In this document: positions 1 through 9,839 of the stretch, in pieces
Numbering within the stretch: position 1 is the stretch's first letter
How the letters are laid out: each line of letters begins with the position of its first letter
From: Desulfomicrobium apsheronum
GTDB lineage: Bacteria > Desulfobacterota > Desulfovibrionia > Desulfovibrionales > Desulfomicrobiaceae
Direction: 5' to 3'
Assembly: GCF_900114115.1 (NCBI RefSeq)
Contig: NZ_FORX01000014.1
Location: 54,267-118,266 of the forward strand
Length of the DNA: 64,000 nt
Program-made: the position numbers and the translations under genes
Notes under the pieces: model-generated
Databases searched by the model: none
Seen by the model: the letters and a program-made list of their open reading frames with translations, nothing else
What the model was told of the DNA's origin: nothing

Positions 1-1
1 A

Positions 2-832
2 GAGCAATCCGGCGTAGCGCAGGTTCTCGACACCCTCGATACCGTCATCCATGAAACTGAAGCGATCATCGCCAAGCTCAAGGCCGTCAAGCAGGGCCTG
101 CTGCACGACCTGCTGACGCGCGGTATCGACGCCAACGGAGAACTTCGCCCGCCCCAGGCTGAGGCACCGCATCTTTACAAGGAGTCGCTGCTGGGGTGGA
201 TTCCGAAGGAGTGGGAATTCGGAGCACTTCAAACCTGGCTTGAGGGAAAGCCAAGGAACGGCTATTCACCGCAAGAGGCAGGTGAATGGACCGGAATGCA
301 GATGCTCGGGCTCGGGTGTCTGACGAATGAAGGCTTCGAACCTGTCCAATTGAAGCGAGCCCCACGTGGCGACACACGACTGGCGGCGGCGATGCTCTCA
401 GATGGCGACTTATTGATGAGCCGGTCAAACACGCGCGATCTGGTCGGCCTTGTGGGTGTTTACCGCGATGTCGGCACACCTTGTACCTACCCCGACCTGA
501 TGATGCGGTTACGGCCCTCTCCTGAGACAAGCAGTGAGTTCCTGCAGTTTGTGCTGCGTTCCTCATCGGTGCGTCGGCAGATCCAGGCCCACGCCGTGGG
601 GACCTCGGGAAGCATGGTGAAGATAAGCGGGAGGATCGTTTGCCAGTTGGCGAACGCGATACCGCCCAAGCCCGAGCAAGAGCGGATCATGGGTTGTCTT
701 GCTGCCGCGGATAGCCGCGTGCAGGTTGAAGTCGAGGAGGTGTTGGTACTTCGCGACCTCCAGGCCGGCCTAATGGACGACCTCCTCACCGGCCGCGTCC
801 GCGTCACGCCACTGCTGGAGGACCCCGAATGA
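2..832 (+). CDS. hsdS: Type I restriction-modification specificity subunit HsdS, 5' end missing
   Basis: The frame is open from the left edge, so only the C-terminal ~276 residues are present. HsdS carries the target-recognition domains that guide the HsdM methylase and HsdR translocase. Visible are a central conserved helix with LKAVKQGLLHDLLTRG near the start, the start of a second recognition domain (GWIPKEWEF), and a terminal helix (PPKPEQERIMGCLAAAD, then DLQAGLMDDLLTGRVRV). This repeat of the LLTRG/LLTGRV helices is typical of the family. The stop overlaps the next gene (ATGA). An hsdM partner is expected just left of the window. Confidence 0.93.
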   Translation, partial: EQSGVAQVLDTLDTVIHETEAIIAKLKAVKQGLLHDLLTRGIDANGELRPPQAEAPHLYKESLLGWIPKEWEFGALQTWLEGKPRNGYSPQEAGEWTGMQMLGLGCLTNEGFEPVQLKRAPRGDTRLAAAMLSDGDLLMSRSNTRDLVGLVGVYRDVGTPCTYPDLMMRLRPSPETSSEFLQFVLRSSSVRRQIQAHAVGTSGSMVKISGRIVCQLANAIPPKPEQERIMGCLAAADSRVQVEVEEVLVLRDLQAGLMDDLLTGRVRVTPLLEDPE

Positions 833-1887
833 CCAAACGTCCCCCCTCCCTGACTCTTCCCCCCACCGGCTACGCCGACTGGCTGGCCGAGCTCAAAACC
901 CGCATTCACAGTGCTCAACAGCGCGCCGCCCTGGCCGTCAACCGGGAGTTGGTGCTGCTCTACTGGCAGATCGGCCGCGACATTCTGGAGCGGCAGGGGC
1001 GCGAGGGCTGGGGTGCCAAGGTCATCGAGCGGCTGGCGCATGATTTGCGCACGACCTTTCCGGACATGAAGGGTTTTTCCCGCGCCAACCTAATGTACAT
1101 GCGCGCCTTTGCCGAGGCCTGGCCGGACGAGGCAATTGTCCAACAGGCTGTTGGACAATTGCCCTGGGGGCACAATCTGGTGCTCCTGGCCAGGCTGAAA
1201 ACACCGGGCCTGCGCCTGGCCTATGCCCAGCGGGCCATTGAGCACGGCTGGTCGCGCAGCGTGCTGGAAATCCATATCGAGACCCGGCGGCTGGAGCGCG
1301 AAGGCCAAGCTATCACCAATTTCACCGAGCGCCTGCCCGCGTCCGACACGGATCTGGCCCGCCAATCCCTCAAAGACCCGTATCTGTTCGATTTCCTGCG
1401 CATCGGCAAAGAGGCGGACGAACGGGCCATCGAAGCCGCGTTGGTGCAGCACATCACGCAATTCCTGCTGGAACTGGGTGCAGGTTTTGCCTTTGTAGGC
1501 CGTCAGGTGCATCTGGAAGTCGGCGGCGACGATTTTTTCGTCGACCTCTTGTTTTATCATCTCAAACTGCGTTGCTACGTCGTCATCGAATTGAAGGCTG
1601 AGAAATTCAAACCCGAGCATCTGGGCCAACTCGGATTTTATCTCACGGCCGTGGATGCCCAGGTCAAAAGCGAACAGGACGGCCCCACCATCGGGCTTTT
1701 GCTGTGTAAGAGCAAAAATAAGGTGGTGGCTGAGTACGCGCTGCGCGACAAAGCCCAACCGTTGGGCATTGCCGAATATAAGCTGCTGGAATCGCTGCCG
1801 ACGGAATTGCAGACCAGTTTGCCCAGCATTGAACAGATCGAACAGGAGCTGGGTAGACTGCCGGATGAAACGTCCGGGGAGGAATGA
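829..1887 (+). CDS. DUF1016 / YhcG-family PD-(D/E)XK nuclease
   Basis: A 352-residue protein of the YhcG/DUF1016 family. An N-terminal helical domain (residues ~10-165, with YWQIGRDILERQ and GFSRANLMYMRAF) precedes a C-terminal nuclease-like domain (~180-340). Candidate catalytic residues are the D of FFVDLLFYH and the E and K of YVVIELKAEKF, matching D-x(n)-E-x-K. Family members are often found beside type I restriction genes, but their biological role is not firmly established. It is coupled by 4-base overlaps to hsdS upstream and hsdR downstream, so it is translated as part of the restriction operon. Confidence 0.9.
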   Translation: MTKRPPSLTLPPTGYADWLAELKTRIHSAQQRAALAVNRELVLLYWQIGRDILERQGREGWGAKVIERLAHDLRTTFPDMKGFSRANLMYMRAFAEAWPDEAIVQQAVGQLPWGHNLVLLARLKTPGLRLAYAQRAIEHGWSRSVLEIHIETRRLEREGQAITNFTERLPASDTDLARQSLKDPYLFDFLRIGKEADERAIEAALVQHITQFLLELGAGFAFVGRQVHLEVGGDDFFVDLLFYHLKLRCYVVIELKAEKFKPEHLGQLGFYLTAVDAQVKSEQDGPTIGLLLCKSKNKVVAEYALRDKAQPLGIAEYKLLESLPTELQTSLPSIEQIEQELGRLPDETSGEE

Positions 1888-4800
1888 TGATGGGCTGGGA
1901 ACTCGAAGATGTCGAAAAACCCTTTGTGGCCCAGTTGCAGGCGCTGGGTTGGGGGTACATCGAGGGCAATCTGGACGACCCTGCGGTCACGGGCCGAACC
2001 GGCTTTGCCGAGGTGATTCAAGAGGAGGTCCTGCGCGGCCAACTGCGCGCGTTGAACCCCGGTCCCGACGGCGAGCCCTGGCTGGACGACGCGCGGCTGT
2101 CCGAGGCCGTGGCGGCCATCACCCGTCTGGGGGCGCACAAGCTGATGGAGGCCAACGAAAAGGCCACAGGCCTGTTGATTCGTGGCTTGACCGTCGAAGG
2201 CCTGCCCGGCTGGATCGGGGGGCGGGGGCAGACCATCCGCTTCATCGACTGGGAGACTCCGGCCAACAACCGCTTCACCGTGATCAACCAGTACCGTGTC
2301 GATTGCCCTCCTGGCTTCAACAGCGGCAAGGCCTTCATCGTGCCCGACCTGGTGCTGCTGGTGAACGGCATCCCCCTGGTCGTGGTGGAATGCAAGAGCC
2401 CCTCCACGCCCGAGCCCCTGGCCGAGGCCGTTGACCAGCTGCGCCGTTACAGCAACCAGCGCAAGGCCGCCTTCGAGGTGGACGACAACGAGGGCAGCGA
2501 GCCTTTGTTCGCTACCAACCAGCTGCTCGTGGCCTCCAGTTTTGACGAGGCGCGGGTGGGCTGCGCGGGCGCGGCCTTCGAGCACTACTGCCAGTGGAAA
2601 ACGGTGGTCGGCCCCGATGGCAGCTGCAGCGAGATCGAGGTGGCGCAAGGCCTGGGCAAGCCCGCCCTGTCCGAGCAGGAACGCCTGATCGCCGGACTGC
2701 TCGCACCCGCGCACCTGCTGGATGTGGTCAAAAATTTCGTGCTGTTCATGCAGGTGGGCGGGCAGACCATCAAGGCCGTGTGCCGCTACCAGCAGTATCG
2801 GGCGGTGAATCGGGCCATTGCCCGGCTCAAGACCGGCCAGACGCGACTGCAGCACGGTGAGCACGATAAGCGCGGCGGCATCATCTGGCACACCCAGGGC
2901 TCGGGCAAGAGCCTGACCATGGTGTTTCTGGTGCGCAAGATGCGCGGGGACGTGGACCTGCGACGCTTTAAGGTCATCGTCGTCACCGACCGCAAGGACT
3001 TGCAGGGCCAGTTGTCCGTAACCGCCACCTTGATCGGCGAAGTGGTCGAGGTGGCCGACAGCACGGCAGGTATCAAGGCCCTGGCGCGCCGCAAAGGGCC
3101 AGGGCTGATCTTCGCCACCATCCAGAAATACCGCGACACGGACTCGGCGGGTGACGCGCCGCTGACGGCGGACGATCTGCCAAAGTTGGAGGAAGCGAAA
3201 GCCGCCTATACGGCCAACGAGAAGTTCGAGGTGCTGAACGAGGACGAGAGCATCCTCGTGCTCGTTGACGAGGCGCACCGCACCCAGGCCGGCGACCTGC
3301 ACGCCAACCTGCTGGCGGGCCTGCCCAACTGCGCGCGCATTGGCTTTACCGGCACGCCGATCATCATGGGCGAGAAGAAGCGCACCCATGAGATTTTCGG
3401 CGAGTTCATCGATCGCTACACCATCAAGGAGTCCGAGGCCGACGGCGCGACAGTGCCGGTACTGTATGAAGGCCGCACGACCACCGGGGCGATCAAGGAT
3501 GGCGCCAGTCTGGACGAGCTGTTCGAAGACCTCTTCCGTCAGCACACGCCTGAGGAACTGGAGGCGATCAAGAAAAAGTACGCCACCAAGGGCCATATCT
3601 TCGATGCCTCGGCGCTGATTGCCGACAAGGCCCGCGATATCATCCGCCACTACGTCACCAACATCCTGCCCAACGGGTACAAGGCGCAGGTGGTGGCATA
3701 CAGCCGTCTGGCGGCGATCCGCTATTTCGAGGCCTTGAAGCAGGGCCGCGACGAATTGCTGGCTGAAGCGCAGGCACTGTCGCCGGAAGACAAGGGGCTT
3801 GACGACGAGGCCTTGTGCCAACGACCGGCCAAAGTGCAGGCGGTGGTGCAGGCCTGGCGCTATCGCGACACCCTGGCCCGCATCGAGTTCGCGCCAGTCA
3901 TTTCGGGCAGCAACAACGACGACCCGGCCTGGAAGCGCTGGACGGACGGCGCGGCGCACGAGCAATTGATCAAGCGCTTCAAGAAGCCGCTGTTTCACGC
4001 CAAGCCGGAAAAGACCGATCCGCTGACCTTTCTGGTCGTGAAGTCGATGCTGCTCACCGGTTTCGATGCGCCGATTGAAGGCGTGATGTACTTGGACCGC
4101 CCGATCCGCGAGGCCGAACTGCTGCAGGCCATCGCCCGCGTCAATCGTACCGGATTCGGCAAGCGCTGCGGCATCGTGGTGGATTACTATGGTGTGGCCC
4201 GGCATTTGAAGGAGGCACTGGCCGCGTACTCTGATGAGGACGTGGAGGGTTCGCTGGCCAGCCTGAAGGACGAGGTGCCGGTGCTGCGCTCCAGGCATCT
4301 GCGCGTGGTGGACCTGTTCCGAAGGCTAGGCATCGAGTCGCTGGATGACACCGAAGCCTGCATCGAGGCCTTGGGCAGCGAGAAGCTGCGCGCCGAATTT
4401 TCCGTCAAGCTCAAGGCGTTCCTGGGATCGCTGGATACGGTGCTGCCGCGTCCCGAGGGCCTGCCATACTCGGGTGACGCCAAACGTCTGGCCTACATCT
4501 ACGCCCGCGCCCGCAACCGCTACAAGGACACGCCGGTGCTGGGCAAGGACGTCGGCGCCAAGGTGCGCAAACTGATCGACGACCATGTGATCTCTCTAGG
4601 TGTTGACCCGAAGATCCCGCCGATTCAGCTGACCGATGCCGAGTTCGACATGCATGTCGCGCGTGTCGCAAACGAGCGCGCCAAGGCTTCTGAGATGGAG
4701 CACGCGATTCGTTCGCACATTCGCAAGCATCTGGACGAAGACCCCGTATTGTACCGCAAGCTTTCCGAACGCCTGAACGACATACTCAAGACCTTGGGCG

Positions 4801-5207
4801 AGCAGTGGAACGAGGTGGTCTCGCAACTGCAGAAGATCATCGACGAGTTGCGCACGGGCAAGGCCAGCAGCGCAGATACTCCAGGCGATTTGCCCGAGCA
4901 GTACGCGCCCTTCCTGCGCACCGTCCTGGACGTGGTGAGCGACGGCCAGTCGCCGACGCCTGCGGAGCTGTTGCGGTTGAAGGATGTGACGGTCGAGTTG
5001 GTGGACCTGATTGTGCAGGAACTGCAGGACAACCGTGACATCTGGAGCCCCTACAAACGTGCGGCGCAGGAAAACCTGAATACGCAATTGTTCGAACATG
5101 TGATGCGCCTGAGGCCGCCGCTGGTGGATACCGACAAGGCGGGCGTACTTGCGGACAAGTTGATGGAACAGGCTCGTGCCAACCACGACAAAATGGTGCA
5201 GGTGTAA
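1884..5207 (+). CDS. hsdR: Type I restriction endonuclease motor/nuclease subunit HsdR
   Basis: A 1107-residue HsdR, the ATP-driven translocase and DNA-cleaving subunit of a type I system. The N-terminal nuclease domain shows PDLVLL followed by VVVECKSP (D...E-x-K). The SF2 motor shows Walker A GSGKSLT, Walker B DEAHR, motif III FTGTP, and motif VI LLQAIARVNRT. A helical C-terminal domain follows from ~residue 760. Length is normal for the family. Three ATG codons in a row lie behind GGGGAGGA; the first, which overlaps the yhcG stop, was chosen. It is GC-rich compared with mcrB and mcrC downstream. Confidence 0.97.
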   Translation: MMMGWELEDVEKPFVAQLQALGWGYIEGNLDDPAVTGRTGFAEVIQEEVLRGQLRALNPGPDGEPWLDDARLSEAVAAITRLGAHKLMEANEKATGLLIRGLTVEGLPGWIGGRGQTIRFIDWETPANNRFTVINQYRVDCPPGFNSGKAFIVPDLVLLVNGIPLVVVECKSPSTPEPLAEAVDQLRRYSNQRKAAFEVDDNEGSEPLFATNQLLVASSFDEARVGCAGAAFEHYCQWKTVVGPDGSCSEIEVAQGLGKPALSEQERLIAGLLAPAHLLDVVKNFVLFMQVGGQTIKAVCRYQQYRAVNRAIARLKTGQTRLQHGEHDKRGGIIWHTQGSGKSLTMVFLVRKMRGDVDLRRFKVIVVTDRKDLQGQLSVTATLIGEVVEVADSTAGIKALARRKGPGLIFATIQKYRDTDSAGDAPLTADDLPKLEEAKAAYTANEKFEVLNEDESILVLVDEAHRTQAGDLHANLLAGLPNCARIGFTGTPIIMGEKKRTHEIFGEFIDRYTIKESEADGATVPVLYEGRTTTGAIKDGASLDELFEDLFRQHTPEELEAIKKKYATKGHIFDASALIADKARDIIRHYVTNILPNGYKAQVVAYSRLAAIRYFEALKQGRDELLAEAQALSPEDKGLDDEALCQRPAKVQAVVQAWRYRDTLARIEFAPVISGSNNDDPAWKRWTDGAAHEQLIKRFKKPLFHAKPEKTDPLTFLVVKSMLLTGFDAPIEGVMYLDRPIREAELLQAIARVNRTGFGKRCGIVVDYYGVARHLKEALAAYSDEDVEGSLASLKDEVPVLRSRHLRVVDLFRRLGIESLDDTEACIEALGSEKLRAEFSVKLKAFLGSLDTVLPRPEGLPYSGDAKRLAYIYARARNRYKDTPVLGKDVGAKVRKLIDDHVISLGVDPKIPPIQLTDAEFDMHVARVANERAKASEMEHAIRSHIRKHLDEDPVLYRKLSERLNDILKTLGEQWNEVVSQLQKIIDELRTGKASSADTPGDLPEQYAPFLRTVLDVVSDGQSPTPAELLRLKDVTVELVDLIVQELQDNRDIWSPYKRAAQENLNTQLFEHVMRLRPPLVDTDKAGVLADKLMEQARANHDKMVQV

Positions 5208-5211
5208 CGTC

Positions 5212-5964
5212 ATGTCGGTGCCTCTGAAATCTGCCGACCATCAAACGGATAGTTCCTCTGCCTCGGCCGAGAGTTATATCCAGATGGATGATCTGCGCTT
5301 CGTGTTACGTCGAAGCACTCGTCGCCGGACCATGCAAATCACGGTGGAACGAACCGGTGAGCTGATTCTAAGCGCACCGCCTGATGTTGGCATCGAACAG
5401 TTGCGTGATTTCGTCACTGAAAAGCGCTTTTGGATTTATACGAAGTTGGCCGAAAAGGAGCGTTTGCAGCGCCAGGTGCCGCGTAAAGAGTTCGTCGGCG
5501 GCGAGGGGTTTTTGTATTTGGGGCGCAGCTATCGGCTGAAGCTTGTTGATGACCTAAACACACCCTTGAAGCTGGTGAATGGCCGCTTTGCGCTGCGGCG
5601 CGATACGCAAGCAGACGCACGGGAGCATTTCATCCGCTGGTACAGCGAAAGGGCCCGGGTCTGGCTGTCGGGCCGGGTGGCTGAGTACCAGTCGCGCATG
5701 GAGGTGGCGCCCGCCGGCGTCAAGGTGCAGGATCTCGGGTATCGCTGGGGCTCTTGCGGCAAAGGCGACTGGCTGTACTTCCATTGGAAGAGCATCCTGC
5801 TGCCAGCCCGTATCGCGGAATACGTGGTCGTGCACGAGATGGCCCATTTGCACGAGGCTCACCACACCCCGGCTTTTTGGCTGCGCGTTGAGCGGGCAAT
5901 GCCCGACTATGTCCAGCGCAAGGCATGGCTGGCGGAACACGGAATTGATATCGAGGGGATATAA
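5212..5964 (+). CDS. YgjP-like (SprT/M48-type) metallopeptidase domain protein
   Basis: A 250-residue protein with the zinc-protease signature HEMAH in VVHEMAHLHEAHH near the C-terminus, preceded by the family's RWGSCGKGDWLYFHW segment (DUF45/YgjP-like). The start at 5212 lies five bases after the hsdR stop; an upstream in-frame ATG at 5176 lies inside hsdR and is less likely. These small peptidases are often found directly behind hsdR, where their function is not known to me; turnover of a restriction subunit or a DNA-protein complex would be a guess. mcrB starts five bases after its stop, so it sits inside one operon. Confidence 0.9.
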   Translation: MSVPLKSADHQTDSSSASAESYIQMDDLRFVLRRSTRRRTMQITVERTGELILSAPPDVGIEQLRDFVTEKRFWIYTKLAEKERLQRQVPRKEFVGGEGFLYLGRSYRLKLVDDLNTPLKLVNGRFALRRDTQADAREHFIRWYSERARVWLSGRVAEYQSRMEVAPAGVKVQDLGYRWGSCGKGDWLYFHWKSILLPARIAEYVVVHEMAHLHEAHHTPAFWLRVERAMPDYVQRKAWLAEHGIDIEGI

Positions 5965-5968
5965 AAAC

Positions 5969-8347
5969 ATGGCGGATTATTTCACCAGTGACCATTTCAA
6001 GCTGCTGAACAAATGGAAGGGGCAAAAACGCGATGAGTCCAACCCTGAACAGAACCGCGCCTACGAGGAATTGAAGAATGCTTATGAGGTGACCGAGTCG
6101 TGGGCCAATGAGGTGATGGCCAAATTGTTTCCGTTGGGCGTGGTCAAAATTCGTAAGCGGCCGACAAACCAGGCAAATAATTTTCAGGCCTACAACTGGG
6201 CACGTATCTATCCGGCAGCGGATTCGCCAAAAGAGTTGGCCTATACTGTTGGGATCGAGGCCGATGATGGTTTTGTGGTCAAGATCGATACGGTCGGGCT
6301 TAGTGATGATGCATCTGTTCGTCGTGATTATCTTGCACTACGTGGTGACTACGGCAACGCGTCACCTATTGTAGCAATTCTTCCTGTTTCAGAAGGCCTT
6401 GGCAAATCGCTGGCTGAGTTGGTCGAGTGGAGCGTAACGGCCATTCGAAATTTTTCCATCCACTATGACGAAGTGCTGAGCAGACTGAATTTGAAAGAGC
6501 AACTTACTGACGAAGACATTCTCAAGCACTTTGACAGCAAGTTAGCCTTTAAAACCTTCCGAGCTTCGTGGTCGTCACAGAATAAGGAGATGTTTTGCAG
6601 GTTAGTCAGGGTTGCTCACGTGGCGGGCCTGGATTGGTGGCATATGGGCAAAGGTATTCAGGTGCGTTTTGGCCGTAAGAATCCCGGAAGTGAGCGTGCG
6701 ATCGGCGTGCTTGGCCTCATCCAAGGTACTCGCGCCAGAAAGATATCGTGGCTGCGCGAGGTAGGAACGGTGCCCAAGATGGATCGGGTACCGCTGAGCG
6801 ACGCTTTGGTGGCAAAAATTGAGACCACCTTGGCCGCAGAGCGTGAATTGCTGGACGAATGGTTGGTATTGGAGACTGAACGCCCAGGCCTTTGGCCTGA
6901 TCAGCTTCGGGACGACCCGGTAGAACCTGGCGAAGACTTAGGCGATGAGGATCCGGTGGATTCTGAAATAGTGAAACAGCCTATCAACCGCATCTACTAC
7001 GGACCTCCAGGCACAGGGAAGACTTACATGTTGTCTCAGCTCAAGAAAGAGTACGAGCAGGCCACAAACTCAGTATCTGTCGAGGAATGGAAAAATCAAT
7101 TCATCGGGGATAAGATCGTCGGTCTAACATGGTGGGAAGCTGCTGCTGCAGCTCTTTATCACATGGGTGGCAAAGCTGGCGTCGACGCATTGCTTGATCA
7201 TCCATTTGTGAAGGCTGTTGCTGCCGCAAAGAGCGCAAACAAGACCGTGCGCAATACCATTTGGAGCGCTCTACAGTATCACGCTGTTGACTCATCTGAA
7301 ACGGTAAAAATGAGCAAGCGAATGGCTCCTGCCGTATTCGATAAGCTGCCGGATTCGTCCTGGATTCTTGCTGGGGATTGGGAGGAAGCAGCGGCCGGCC
7401 TGAGGAGAGTGGTTGATGAATATAATGCGGGGCCGCCAGTATCCGAATATATCAAGCGCTTTAGTTCCGTCACCTTTCACCAATCCTACGGGTACGAGGA
7501 TTTTGTCGAAGGGCTGCGGCCCGTTCTCGACCGTGATGCAGAATCAGGCGAAATTCATTATGAGATTCGTGAGGGCGTTTTCAAGGAGTTATGCCGCCGG
7601 GCCAGAACCGTACCCAATCAACACTTCGCGATGGTCATCGACGAAATCAATCGGGGTAATATCAGCAAGATCTTTGGTGAGCTGATTACTCTAATCGAGC
7701 CTGACAAACGGGAAGGAGGCGAGAACACCTTTACAGTGACCTTGCCGTACTCTGGTGAGAGTTTTTCGGTTCCGGCAAATGTGGACGTCATCGGCACGAT
7801 GAATACGGCTGACCGTTCGTTGGCACTCGTGGATACAGCGTTGCGCCGTCGCTTTGAGTTCATAGAGATCATGCCTGAACCGTCGGTTTTAGCGAGCGCC
7901 AGCGTTTCTCACAACGGTGTTGATATCAATATTGAGCAAATGCTTCGCATGCTCAATAAACGCATTGAGGCGCTCTACGACCGTGATCACACGGTGGGGC
8001 ATGCCTACTTCTGCCGGTTGATCAAAGTTCCAGCACAGGATCGCTTCGCTGAGTTGAAAATCGTGTTCAAGAACAAGATCATCCCGCTCTTGGGGGAATA
8101 CTTCTTCGAAGATTGGCAGAAGATTCGGCTGGTGCTCGGCGACAATCAGAAATCAAAAAAAGAACTTCAATTCGTCCTCGAAATTGATCGCGAGGAGGAT
8201 TTGCCAGCGTTGTTTGGCCGGGAACACGAGTTGGATCAATACTCAATACGGCCACGATATCAATTGAATCTGGACGCGCTCGATCGACCTGACGCTTATG
8301 TTGGCATCTATTCCGCCAAATTGGCGCCGACAGACGCAGCAGAATGA
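5969..8347 (+). CDS. mcrB: McrB-type AAA+ GTPase of a modification-dependent restriction system
   Basis: A 792-residue McrB-like motor. McrB binds modified DNA through its N-terminal domain and hydrolyses GTP when joined by McrC. The AAA+ core is at ~residues 340-680: Walker A GPPGTGKTYML, Walker B MVIDEINRGNISKIFGEL, sensor I GTMNTADRS, and the arginine-finger segment ALRRRFEF. The N-terminal ~330 residues hold DNA- or protein-binding domains that I cannot name. Longer readings of this frame start inside the upstream peptidase gene; ATG at 5969 gives ordinary spacing. Base composition is lower in GC than hsdR, suggesting the mcrBC pair has a separate origin. It overlaps mcrC by four bases. 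Confidence 0.93.
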   Translation: MADYFTSDHFKLLNKWKGQKRDESNPEQNRAYEELKNAYEVTESWANEVMAKLFPLGVVKIRKRPTNQANNFQAYNWARIYPAADSPKELAYTVGIEADDGFVVKIDTVGLSDDASVRRDYLALRGDYGNASPIVAILPVSEGLGKSLAELVEWSVTAIRNFSIHYDEVLSRLNLKEQLTDEDILKHFDSKLAFKTFRASWSSQNKEMFCRLVRVAHVAGLDWWHMGKGIQVRFGRKNPGSERAIGVLGLIQGTRARKISWLREVGTVPKMDRVPLSDALVAKIETTLAAERELLDEWLVLETERPGLWPDQLRDDPVEPGEDLGDEDPVDSEIVKQPINRIYYGPPGTGKTYMLSQLKKEYEQATNSVSVEEWKNQFIGDKIVGLTWWEAAAAALYHMGGKAGVDALLDHPFVKAVAAAKSANKTVRNTIWSALQYHAVDSSETVKMSKRMAPAVFDKLPDSSWILAGDWEEAAAGLRRVVDEYNAGPPVSEYIKRFSSVTFHQSYGYEDFVEGLRPVLDRDAESGEIHYEIREGVFKELCRRARTVPNQHFAMVIDEINRGNISKIFGELITLIEPDKREGGENTFTVTLPYSGESFSVPANVDVIGTMNTADRSLALVDTALRRRFEFIEIMPEPSVLASASVSHNGVDINIEQMLRMLNKRIEALYDRDHTVGHAYFCRLIKVPAQDRFAELKIVFKNKIIPLLGEYFFEDWQKIRLVLGDNQKSKKELQFVLEIDREEDLPALFGREHELDQYSIRPRYQLNLDALDRPDAYVGIYSAKLAPTDAAE

Positions 8348-9651
8348 AGAATTTGCTGAGGATTTTTGAGTTCGACAAAATCGTCGAAGCAAAGACCGAC
8401 GTGATCGAGTGCGCCGTGCCAAGGCGCGTATTTGTCTGGTTAGAAGCGCAGTGCCTGAGAACTGATGACGATGCTCTTGGCTGGCTAAAAATGGCCCAAG
8501 TGAACGGCCAGCGAGCTATACAGGTAACCAGCTACGTTGGTGTGCTACGTGCGCCGTGTGGTTTTCAAATCGAAGTTCTACCGAAAACGGGAAAGCATAC
8601 CTCGCCGGACGAAGCTCGGTGGCTTTTGATCGAGATGCTGAAATGCTTGGTAGGGTTTCGACACATCAAGACCGCCAATGCTAATCTGACCACTGAACGC
8701 ATGCCGCTCTTGGAAGTTTTTATCCAGCAGTTCTTGAAGGCGGTTGAGGCGTTGGTTAAACGCGGCCTGCGCAGTGACTATGTGGCGCGGCAAGATAACT
8801 TGTTTGCCTTGCGTGGACGGTTATTGGTTGCCCAACAGATAACTCAGAATTTGGTGCGGCGAGACCGATTCTTCACCGATCATGATGAGTTTTTGCAGGA
8901 TCGCGCTGAAAACCGGCTCATCCATACCGCGCTCCGTCACATACTGAACATGTGCAGATCGCAAGAAAATCAGCGATTGGCTCGTGAACTCAGCTTCGTG
9001 TTTGCCGATGTGCCGCTGTCTGCCGACGTTGAACTTGATATGCAGCGAGTCAGGCTAGACCGGGGCATGGGATACTACGAGGCCGCATTGGATTGGGCAA
9101 GGCTGATTCTTCAGGGACTCAGCCCCATTTCCGGATTCGGCAAGCATCATGCGCCGTCGCTGCTTTTTCCGATGGAAGCGGTGTTTGAAGCCTATGTGGA
9201 AAAGCACCTGGCTCGGCAGTTGCGGGGCGATTATGTACTGAAGGCGCAAGCAAGGAGTCAGCACCTCGTTGCACATGGGGCTCAGCGGTGGTTTCGCCTA
9301 AAACCTGATTTGTTGATCCGGAATGGTCAAAAAAACTGCCTAGTACTTGATACGAAGTGGAAACTACTGGATACCTCCAAGAACAACGCACGCGAAAAAT
9401 ATAAGCTTAGCCAGAGTGACTTCTATCAACTATATGCTTATGGTCACCACTATTTGGATGGGACTGGAGACGTCGTACTGATTTATCCAAAAACAGATGC
9501 GTTCGCCGAGCCACTACCTGTCTTTGATTTTCCGAAAGCAAATGGAATGCAGCTTTGGGTGCTGCCATTTTGTATCAGGAAACGTCAGCTAATACTGCCA
9601 AACTCGCTGGCACTCAGTAAATTTTTTATCCAGAACATTTGTGAAAATTAA
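8344..9651 (+). CDS. mcrC: McrC nuclease subunit
   Basis: A 435-residue McrC-like protein, the endonuclease partner that stimulates McrB GTP hydrolysis and cuts DNA. The PD-(D/E)XK core is visible as LKPDLLIR followed by LVLDTKWKLL near residues 320-345, i.e. D...D-x-K. The N-terminal half matches the McrC family pattern (VGVLRAPCGFQIEVLPK). The start overlaps the mcrB stop (ATGA). The last gene of the rightward island, its stop is only three bases from the end of an hsdM fragment on the other strand, marking a recombination junction. Confidence 0.92.
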   Translation: MKNLLRIFEFDKIVEAKTDVIECAVPRRVFVWLEAQCLRTDDDALGWLKMAQVNGQRAIQVTSYVGVLRAPCGFQIEVLPKTGKHTSPDEARWLLIEMLKCLVGFRHIKTANANLTTERMPLLEVFIQQFLKAVEALVKRGLRSDYVARQDNLFALRGRLLVAQQITQNLVRRDRFFTDHDEFLQDRAENRLIHTALRHILNMCRSQENQRLARELSFVFADVPLSADVELDMQRVRLDRGMGYYEAALDWARLILQGLSPISGFGKHHAPSLLFPMEAVFEAYVEKHLARQLRGDYVLKAQARSQHLVAHGAQRWFRLKPDLLIRNGQKNCLVLDTKWKLLDTSKNNAREKYKLSQSDFYQLYAYGHHYLDGTGDVVLIYPKTDAFAEPLPVFDFPKANGMQLWVLPFCIRKRQLILPNSLALSKFFIQNICEN

Positions 9652-9824
9652 TCTGCGATAAGAACGAAGAGGAATAGTTTACGTGTCCCTATATGCCGCC
9701 CTGACTTGCGCAGCAGGTAGGTGATCTGCTCGATGGCAGTGAGCGGGTTGGAGATACCGCCCGCCCAGAATTTGTTCCAGAGCTGGCCGATCTTGCTTTT
9801 CAGTTCGGGGTTGTTTTGCAGCAT
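9648..9824 (-). pseudogene. N-terminal stump of an hsdM methyltransferase gene
   Basis: Read leftwards from ATG at 9824, the first ~36 codons give a typical HsdM N-terminus (key segments NNPELKSKIGQLWNKFW and SNPLTAIEQITYLL). Homology then stops, and about 20 unrelated codons lead to a stop that coincides with the end of mcrC. A good ribosome binding site (AAAGGG) still precedes the ATG. The methylase domain is absent, so this is a truncated gene left from a second type I locus in the opposite orientation to the intact one. Confidence 0.8.
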
Positions 9825-9839
9825 GTTTAGATCCCTTTA

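Noticed and set aside
1638..4298. Minus-strand open frame of 886 codons
   Set aside because: It is the antisense shadow of hsdR and the DUF1016 gene; its His/Val/Leu/Gln-rich composition is typical of such frames and the plus strand has clear motifs.
5579..5968. Upstream extension of the mcrB frame
   Set aside because: It lies inside the metallopeptidase gene; ATG at 5969 gives normal operon spacing and the extension has no domain.
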